Assembly: GCA_021234155.1 (NCBI GenBank)
Contig: JAJEKV010000034.1
Location: 6,616,028 to 6,680,027 of the forward strand
Origin: Isoetes taiwanensis
Taxonomy: Eukaryota; Streptophyta; Lycopodiopsida; Isoetales; Isoetaceae
Direction of reading: 5' to 3'
Length of the DNA: 64,000 nucleotides
Part shown: positions 56,982 to 64,000 of the stretch, one piece after another
Layout: the number at the start of each line of letters is the position of its first letter
Numbering within the stretch: position 1 is the first letter of the stretch
Position numbers and translations under genes: made by a program
The notes under the pieces: model-generated
The model's input: only the letters and a program-made list of their open reading frames with translations
The model's database searches: none
What the model was told of the DNA's origin: nothing

Positions 56982-58242
56982 GTCTTAGGAAAGAAGAAGT
57001 AAATTTTGAATGTGAATATGAAGATTTTATCTTTAATTTTAAAAATACTACTATTTCACTTGTAAACTTCACTTCGATTTTTGGTTAAAATTTATGTTCT
57101 CGTAAATTAGAGGTTTGCTCTAAAAAGATAATTCCAGCAAATTATAATTGCTAAAAAAAGTGTCACTTTGACATAGTCAATTCTCTATTTGCAGAAAAAA
57201 ATTAGTCATTTTGAGGGGGAGGGGTCAAAATACACTTGTATGCCCCCTTTTTTTCACCTCATTTTAGCCATTTTTTGCGAAAAAACAGAAAATTTTCAAG
57301 GAATATTCCTTTTGCTCCCGTTTCAAATGCAATTTTGTTATCACATTTTCGCTCCTTTTTTTCCCCATGTCATGCAGGATATCAAACTCTCATAATTATA
57401 GATTTATTTGGAATATTCCCTCGAAATGGGGAGATCGCACATTTATGGTGCCATCCATCTTTAATTCTATCGCTTTTCAGACAAACAGATAAAACGTATC
57501 CCATCTCCTATTATGATCTTGTGCCATTTTCATTTAGAGGCAATTTTCACGTGTAGGTTCAAGCTTTATATCCCACTTTCATTTTGAGGCGATTGCCTTA
57601 AGTTCATAAACCAGGATCTTTAGTTCATCCCAATATAGGCTTCCGGCCCCCTACAATTCATAATTTGAATTTGCTTCCACCATTATTTTTTGCCTCTTCA
57701 TCTTTACCCTTCATTTCTGCCTCTTCATCCTAGCCTTAGATAATGTACCCCTCTTCAACCATTAACAAAAATCTTAGTAGCCCCTAAATTTAAACAACTA
57801 GATCTAGGCCCTTTTTATTTTTTGGTGCCTTAGACCTTTACAACATTTGGGCTTTATAATCGACCCCCGGTCAACATCTCGCCCAAACAAAAAATGGGCC
57901 GGTCCCCTCGGCCCTCTTACTTCAAAGTTTTTCATATATTTAGTACAATAGTTGGTCCCTTAGACTCAATAAGGAACACAACCGAAGTTTTGATATCCGG
58001 AGACTTGAACTCGAAATGATGATAATAATAATTTGGAGGTTTTAGGGTGTACTCCAACACCATAGAATAATAATAATATTTGGAGGTTTTAGGGTGTACT
58101 CCAACACCATATAATAATTGAAGTTTTGATATTCAGGACTTTGAACTCGATAGAATGATGATAATGATTGGTGATAATAACCGAAGTTTTGATAGAATGA
58201 TAAGGTGAGTGCCATGATAATAGAGGGGGGAAGAGATGAACG
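56982..58242. other. AT-rich spacer with local duplications
   Basis: No gene. TTGGAGGTTTTAGGGTGTAC (about 58031 and 58079) and GAAGTTTTGATAT (about 57979 and 58119) are duplicated within 250 bp, just upstream of the LINE. This may be its 5' UTR repeats or a flanking minisatellite. Confidence 0.4.
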
Positions 58243-58290
58243 TTGGGCGCTACTTTTGGCGCCTCGAACTCCGTGAGAGTACCGGACCCA

Positions 58291-58677
58291 ATGGATGAGG
58301 CCTTCTTGGAGGCTGTTCTCCAGGGTCTTGGCTTCCCGGAGATCCCCAATGGCTTTGATGTGACAGTGGCAGCTTTAGATAGTATAATTATTCAATCGTA
58401 CAATTCTAGAACAAGAATAGGATTTAGCAGATCAGCACATAGAAGTCATTATCTGAGCATTCTTTGCTTTGATAGGGTAGGTTCTTTAAGAGTTTCGGCC
58501 CATAATTCTGGCTATCTAGCGTTAGGCAGATTTTCAAGAAATCTCTTTCATATCTCGGTTCTGGAAAGGTTTGGAATCGAACCCATTCTTCACTGGACAG
58601 AGTTTTTCGACCTCAGACCGGCCTGGTTCTTCACAGATTTACAGATTCTTGTGTGGAGATTCGCGGGAGAAAACTAG
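58291..58677 (+). CDS. Short ORF upstream of LINE ORF1 (candidate ORF0)
   Basis: 128 codons from the first in-frame ATG (MDEAFLEAVLQGLGFPEI), ending TAG at 58675-58677, two bases before the ATG of the next ORF. No domain is recognised. The frame is open further upstream without an ATG. It could be a chance frame in the LINE 5' UTR; the tight spacing is the only argument for a role. Confidence 0.25.
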   Translation: MDEAFLEAVLQGLGFPEIPNGFDVTVAALDSIIIQSYNSRTRIGFSRSAHRSHYLSILCFDRVGSLRVSAHNSGYLALGRFSRNLFHISVLERFGIEPILHWTEFFDLRPAWFFTDLQILVWRFAGEN

Positions 58678-58679
58678 TC

Positions 58680-59384
58680 ATGTCTCACAGACAAGGAAAA
58701 AATGGTTCGGGGCCCTCCAAAAACTTAACCGAGCAAGAAAAAGCCCTCAGAATCATAGAGGATGATGAATGGACAAACATTTTCTGGCTGGAAAGTAAGA
58801 ATGATAAGGTGTGGGAAAAATTAAAGACCCTTTACATAACTTTCGCGCTTATCCAAGATCAGCAAAGAGCTACTGCAGTCTGCATGGATGTTCAGGAAGA
58901 CGGAGTGCTATGTGATACCTTGGGTAAAATGAGTGCTTTAGAGAAGGATTACGCCTTAGGCAGAGCCAACGATCGGGACTGGGCTTGGAATTTTCTGGAA
59001 TTACTTCAAGAAATGGACAGAAACCTTTGCAAAAGGATAATGGTGAAACAGGGCCACTCCGAGTCGGACTGCTGTAGCCTAAAAAATAATATCTTTCAGA
59101 AATCAATGGATGAACTCCTCAACTCAGCGAAAGCTCTGCTCATGGACCTAGAAAATCTTAAGTGGAATTCAAAGGCTTCGATTAAACTGATCAAGAGATG
59201 GGAAGAAGCTGACGACACGGTCATAGAAAGACAGCGAAGGCAAGCTAAAAGTAGGCTCCCATCAGGTGCTGACCTGCTACTAGAGGGTGTCTCTCAGGAG
59301 TATGGGATTCTTCAGACCACACTCAAAAAAGACACCAGCGCATGCAAAATAAGGGACTCAAATGGTTACTTCAACCCTCTGTAA
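58680..59384 (+). CDS. LINE ORF1a, helical protein of unknown function
   Basis: 234 codons from the ATG two bases after the upstream stop (MSHRQGKNGSG). The product is charged and probably helical (LTEQEKALRIIEDDEWTNIF, IKRWEEADDTVIERQRRQAK), without a recognised domain. Its last 43 bases overlap the next ORF in another frame. It is intact and undecayed, in contrast to the rest of the window, and its neighbours identify it as part of a LINE. I do not know whether the overlap reflects a real two-protein arrangement or one old frameshift in a longer ORF1. Confidence 0.6.
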   Translation: MSHRQGKNGSGPSKNLTEQEKALRIIEDDEWTNIFWLESKNDKVWEKLKTLYITFALIQDQQRATAVCMDVQEDGVLCDTLGKMSALEKDYALGRANDRDWAWNFLELLQEMDRNLCKRIMVKQGHSESDCCSLKNNIFQKSMDELLNSAKALLMDLENLKWNSKASIKLIKRWEEADDTVIERQRRQAKSRLPSGADLLLEGVSQEYGILQTTLKKDTSACKIRDSNGYFNPL

Positions 59385-60622
59385 ACGGACCAATGCGAAT
59401 GCAAGAACTGCATGAGTACAAATACATCCGGATTCGGCAAAGCATTGTAGGTGATCAGAAGGTCAGTAACTGGATCCCGATTCTGGGCAAAAGCGACAAA
59501 GCAAAAGGTCAACCTCTTCCTTCATATAAAAATGCTTTGCTTAACGTAGTTTCTTGTGATAATCCCTCTGTCATGCCTAAAGATAATCTGGATTATATTG
59601 ATCTGTCGGGTATCCAAGACTCTACAGCTGTCAATCTTTACACTGATAAAGGTCTGATCATTCACTTCCCTATCAATTGCCCTTCCCTAGGAGAAGTTAA
59701 GTTCTGGATCACCAAGACTCGGAGAATACCTATTTTATCCTTGCTTAAGATCGATGCCAGAACCTTTCAAATCTTATGCAAGGATAATTTTAGTGTCTCC
59801 CACATTCTAAAAAAGAAATTGAGCAAAATTAGTAACTGTGATTTTTACATTATGAGATGGAGCCCTGCTTTTACTCCGGGAAATAGCGATTATATATCTA
59901 CTGCTACATGGATTACTTTCCCCAATTTACCCCCTGCTCTGTGGACTCTTTCCCATCTTAAGGTTATTGCAGGGAACCTCGGAGACATTATCTCTATCAA
60001 TATTCCTCAAACTAACTTCCCTTCCGTCTGTATTTCCAAGAAAATAAACTCGGGATGGCTGAGGAAAGTTAAGATCAAAATTTCTGAGGGCAGAACCATG
60101 GACTTAGACATTGTTTATTCTAAGCTCCCTGTTATTGATATTCCTGTTAAGAAAGCTCCTCCGGGTAATGAAAATCCCCCGAATTTCAAACCCCCTCTCA
60201 TCATCAGACAAGAGTGGCGTCCGAGAAAGAAGATCTTTGAGGAGGAAGTGCAAAATGGCAGCAAAACCATTGATATTATCCCCAAAGCCAAGACTGGGTT
60301 CCTTTCCAATTACGATCTGAGTGATCCGTATTTTGACAGTAACTGGAACTTTATCTTCAAAAATATTAATATGGCTGTCAAATTGAACTATGGGTTTGTT
60401 ACTCTCTCTTTCCCCCTTAAAGAAGTAGATCACCCCGAGGCTGACACTGAAAGTAACAGCTCCGAGAATGACTTTCTTCACTCTTGTGATGATGAAGGAT
60501 GGAACCAGATAACTAAGAAAAGAGGTAGAGGACAAAAAAAATCATATGTTGGACCTCTTAGAGTAAGTCCCAGGAATTCAGCCATTCAATCTAGAATGGC
60601 CAAAGGCTTCTACAAATATTAA
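59342..60622 (+). CDS. LINE ORF1b, DUF4283-like RNA-binding protein
   Basis: 426 codons from an ATG, ending TAA at 60620-60622. Residues about 100-240 follow the DUF4283 pattern of plant L1 ORF1 proteins: LIIHFPINCPSLGEVKFWIT, LLKIDARTFQILCKDNFSV, MRWSPAFTPGN, WITFPNLPPALWTLSHLKVI, AGNLGDIISIN. The typical CCHC knuckle after the domain is not seen. The C-terminus is acidic and then basic (SSENDFLHSCDDEGW, KKRGRGQKKS). It presumably binds the LINE RNA in a ribonucleoprotein. Its stop codon overlaps the start of the polymerase ORF as TAATG. Confidence 0.75.
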   Translation: MQNKGLKWLLQPSVNGPMRMQELHEYKYIRIRQSIVGDQKVSNWIPILGKSDKAKGQPLPSYKNALLNVVSCDNPSVMPKDNLDYIDLSGIQDSTAVNLYTDKGLIIHFPINCPSLGEVKFWITKTRRIPILSLLKIDARTFQILCKDNFSVSHILKKKLSKISNCDFYIMRWSPAFTPGNSDYISTATWITFPNLPPALWTLSHLKVIAGNLGDIISINIPQTNFPSVCISKKINSGWLRKVKIKISEGRTMDLDIVYSKLPVIDIPVKKAPPGNENPPNFKPPLIIRQEWRPRKKIFEEEVQNGSKTIDIIPKAKTGFLSNYDLSDPYFDSNWNFIFKNINMAVKLNYGFVTLSFPLKEVDHPEADTESNSSENDFLHSCDDEGWNQITKKRGRGQKKSYVGPLRVSPRNSAIQSRMAKGFYKY

Positions 60623-60624
60623 TG
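60620..60624 (+). promoter_or_regulatory. TAATG stop-start overlap between LINE ORFs
   Basis: TAA of ORF1b (60620-60622) shares its last base with ATG of the polymerase ORF (60622-60624). In the silkworm LINE SART1 a UAAUG of this kind has been reported to allow translation of the second ORF by termination-reinitiation. Confidence 0.7.
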
Positions 60625-63600
60625 TTTAATTCCCTTAGAATTATCACCTGGAATCTCCAAGGTATTAACAATATTATTAAAAGGGAACGTTTAAAAGTCT
60701 GCCTCTCATCCCTCAACCCTGATATTTTATTCATCCAGGAGCATAAGATCCATGATCTTAACCATAATACTATCATTTCCAGGGCTCTCCCTCCTAATTT
60801 TCAAACATGGTCTATAAGTGCTAATGACTCTTCTGCAGGCATTGCTATAGCTTGGAATCAGAGAATTGATCTGCACATTCACCACATGATCAATGATAAT
60901 AATGGTAGGTGGCAGATTCTGGTATGCAAAATCGGGTCAGGTAATGTTGCCCTAGTTAATGTCTACTCTTACCATAATCCTTCTGATAGAATTCTAGTCT
61001 GGAATAAGATTAATTCCAGCTTAGCAAATTTAGATGTGGATGATATGATCATTGGAGGTGATCTCAATATGGTAACTGACTGCTTTATGAAAAACAGAAA
61101 TTTCAGACCCCTTATTCCTTATGAGATGAATGCTTGGGTCAGTCTTCTCTATAATCATAATTTAAGGCTAGCTAGGACCAAGCCTAATGCATTCAGCTGG
61201 TCAGAACATAGAGCAGATCCTATTTGCTGTCTTCATGATAGATTCTACCTTAGCGAAAATTTTTGGACCTTAAGTAGCAGGGTGGAGAATTTAGCTGGCT
61301 ATACTCTTTCTGACCACTACCCTCAATTAATTATTTTAAGTGGGGCAAATCAAAAAAAGGGAAAATCCTTTTTTAAGCTGAATGTCAGCCTTCTCGATCA
61401 CAATGACTTTATGCCCAAGCTCCAAGATATCTACAACTGTCATCCTACTCCTGATGCTAACCAGGGTTGGATGTGGTGGTGGATTAATCTGGCTAAGCAT
61501 ATAAAAAGCTGGCTGAAAGAGTGGGGTAAAGAGATCCATCATAACAAGCAAGCCAATCTAGCCAACCTTAGACAAAGGCTTATTACCTCTCCAGCTGATC
61601 AGCAGAATGATATTAAGATCCAGATAGAAAAAGAAGAGCTGGAAATTGCTAAAGGATGAAAAACCAAAGCAAAGATCAAGGAGCTCAAAGAGGATGAGAG
61701 GTGTAATTCAAAATACTTTTTTGTCAAAGCCAAGACTAGGATCAAAAGGAACCAGATCCATGATATCAGGGTGGGGGATAACCTTATCTCTGAGGATATT
61801 GAGCTTAAAATAGCTGCGGTTGAGCATTTCACGAATATTATGGGTACTAACTCTGATTGTCCCGAAGATATGATGGATACTTTTATCAAAATAGAGAATA
61901 AGATAACCGACAATCAGAATGAGTTAATTTCCTCACCATTCTCTGAAATTGAGCTCAAGGAAGTAATTATGAGTATGGATAATGGTAAGACCCCTGGTCC
62001 AGATGGTCTACCAGCCGATTTCTTTAAAACAACCTGGCCTATTCTCGGTATGGGAATTACCAACTTGGCTAATGAGTTCAGGGTCTGCAAACGTTTGGAT
62101 GCTCGGATTAATACCAGTCTTATTACCCTTATTCCCAAAATTGACTCTCCCACCTCTTTTGTCGACTATAGACCTATTTCTTTAACTAATGTTGTCTACA
62201 AGATAATTGCAGGTGCCATAGCTGCCAGACTCAAAAAGATTTTGGACTCTGTTATTAGCAGCACCCAGTCTGCATATTTAAAAGACAGATTCATCTTAGA
62301 CAATGTGGTGACTGCTATTCTGGGTTTGCAATGGGCTAAAGACTCCAATCAAGACATAGCCCTTCTTAAGCTTGACATCACTAAAGCTTTTGACACAGTC
62401 AGCTGGAAGTTTCTTTACAAATGTTGCAGGGCTCTTGGCTTCAATGAGGAAAGTATAGGTATGTTTAATGCCATTCTCAGCAACTCCAGATCTGCTGTTC
62501 TCATTAATGGTGAGACCAGCCCCTTCTTCTCTATCCAAAGAGGGGTAAAACAAGGTTGTCCTCTTGCACCCTTTCTTTTTTTAATTGTTATGGAAGCTTT
62601 GCATAGCAGATTGGAAGATGCCAAGATTAACAACTCAATTAAAGGCCTCAAGCTCCCTGAGTACTCACAAGTAGATCAGATCCTAAATGGGCATTTTGCA
62701 GATGACACTTTTATTCTAACTTCCATGGACCAAGATTCCATAATCAATACCCAAAGTATCCTACAGGATTTTGGCTCTGCTTCAGGCTGCAAAATCAATC
62801 CTCTCAAATCTGCTATCCATTCTAGGGAGATCGAGAAAGGTACTCGAGTTGCTCAACTCTTTGGATGTAAGTATTACTCCCCCTGTACCAAATCCAAGAT
62901 TCTTGGGATCCCATTTGCCATCAGGAGCAATGCATCAGATTTATGGCTCGACATAGTCGAGAAATTCTATAAAAAGGTTGATTCTCTTAACTCTAAATAT
63001 CTTTCTAAAAATGGGAGAGCTATCATTGCAAACTTTGTGATTTCATCTTCTCAGGTCTATCAATCTTCGGTCATTTTGGCCCCCAAGAAGATCACTAACA
63101 GGCTTCAAAGCATTATTGGCAGGTTCATAGCTTGTGGTCAGAATAAAAGATGCTGGCATCCGATTTCAATGGAGGAATGCTGCAAACTGAAAAAGAATGG
63201 AGGTCTCGGCACCATTAATATCAGAAAACAGGGTTTAGCTTTAGCTGCAAAATATTTCTACAGGGCTTGTTATGACAAGATTAAACACCCTATATCCATC
63301 CTGATCAGACACTACATCAGCAAATGTCATCCGTATGGATGGAGAATTCTCAAAATGGATTTGCCTCATTCTATCTACTTCCCTTTCTCCATCCCGGCTT
63401 CAACTCCAGGTATTATCAAAAAATGGATCTATGCTTGGGAAGAAGTCAAACATATGTATAGTTGGGAAAAAGGCCTCTCGATGGATCAATCAATTTTCTG
63501 GAACCCAGCCTTGATCCTTGATAATCCCAACCTATGCCTGGCCTGTCACTTCCCTGAGCAAGCTAAGCTCTGGAAACAAAAGGGGATATCTCTCATCAGC

Positions 63601-64000
63601 CACCTATTTGATGATAATGATATTATCCTCTTTCAGGCTTCCGTTCTTGCAGATGAGGATGATCAAACCAAATTGCTCTATGAAGCCATTACTAATATCA
63701 TATTGCAGGGCAGATGGTCCCACTCTCCAGATTATGGTAAAAGTGGCTACACAGTCAAGCTGGCTTACAAATTCTTAATGAGTTATCAGGAGATCACAAT
63801 CCATTCAAAATGGGATGTCACCCAGGAAACAGCAATGAAGAACTTGGTTTTTATGTGGAATAGCCCCATCAACCCAAAGATCAAAGCCTTCATGTGGCAA
63901 CTTTGGCATAAAGGCCTTGCTACCAATTGTAAGAGATTTCGTTTAGCTATGACTAACTCGGATTTATGTGACAGATGCTTGGCTAACAAAGAAGATGAAG
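60622..64000 (+). CDS. L1-type LINE polymerase (endonuclease, reverse transcriptase, zf-RVT), one stop, runs off window
   Basis: This is the largest coding region in the window. An APE-type endonuclease occupies about residues 6-235: ITWNLQGI, catalytic IQE (38-40), GGDLN (145-149) and SDH (230-232). A TGA at 61657-61659 (codon 346) interrupts the frame, which then stays open in the same phase to 64000. The reverse transcriptase follows: KTPGPDGLPADFF, LITLIPK, DYRPISLTN, LDITKAFDTVSW, GVKQGCPLAPFLF, and FADD at 62695-62706 (residues 692-695; F instead of the common Y). After the thumb region, NPKIKAFMWQLWHKGLATN and LCDRCLANKEDE mark the start of a zf-RVT finger at the window end. It copies its RNA at a nicked target. 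Apart from the single stop it looks recently active. Confidence 0.9.
61657..61659 (+). other. Single in-frame TGA in LINE polymerase
   Basis: It lies between EIAKG and KTKAKIKELK, in the linker between endonuclease and reverse transcriptase. Everything on both sides is open in the same frame. The change is consistent with CGA to TGA. Confidence 0.9.

Noticed and set aside
1-64000. CRISPR arrays, bacterial operons, organellar DNA or rRNA/tRNA genes.
   Set aside because: No regular direct repeats with spacers, no operon-like gene packing outside the LINE, no recognisable rRNA or complete tRNA. Introns and retroelements point to nuclear DNA.

Overview
This is nuclear DNA from a land plant, most probably a fern or another seed-free vascular plant. 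That is inferred from a PLS-class PPR gene, plant-type L1 LINEs (DUF4283-like ORF plus a polymerase with a zf-RVT finger), long nested LTR retrotransposons, GT-AG introns and the absence of any bacterial-style gene packing. I cannot name the species. Almost nothing here looks like an intact cellular gene. The window is a repeat graveyard holding several broken genes of unusual mobile elements.

Layout. 1-2351: frameshifted PPR gene, open at the window edge. 3.1-3.3 kb: copia remnant. 4.1-9.3 kb: foldback and inverted-repeat elements. 9.7-12.3 kb: a threefold dispersed repeat. 12.7 and 16.5-17.8 kb: truncated copies of a LINE with an (ATTCT)n tail. 17.9-18.87 kb: first exons of a Crypton-like tyrosine recombinase (YR) gene, cut by an LTR element. 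18.87-50.52 kb: that LTR element ('element B'), with a 5' LTR at 18868-20419, a PBS, and only a stub of its 3' LTR at 50442-50517. It is inflated by a CIP111-like AAA+ gene fragment, a second related element ('A', 3' LTR 33788-39346), a young non-autonomous LTR element inside that LTR (34962-38977, TSD GGAGG) and a 6.6-kb insertion (40919-47561). 50.52-50.69 and 54.66-54.85 kb: further YR exons, separated by a LINE with an inverted 5' part. 55.4-56.8 kb: an amino-methyltransferase gene on the minus strand. 58.3-64.0 kb: an L1-type LINE with closely packed ORFs, running off the window.

The most interesting material is three linked gene types: (i) the YR gene; (ii) a gene whose first half is ParB-like (43.3-46.5 kb) and whose apparent second half is a beta-class DNA amino-methyltransferase (55.4-56.8 kb); (iii) a DUF7869-like gene (RNase H-like) diverging from the ParB-like gene. 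The ParB-like gene and the methyltransferase introns carry many copies of one near-perfect palindrome, GTATTCYRGAATAC. This recalls ParB/parS, but that link is inference. The 6.6-kb insertion is circularly permuted: its two ends are the two halves of the DUF7869-like gene and join in frame, while the flanking retrotransposon is continuous across the insertion. My working hypothesis is that all three genes belong to one family of large elements with circular intermediates. Every copy here is dead (stops, frameshifts, nested insertions). Family names come from recognised motifs, not from searches.
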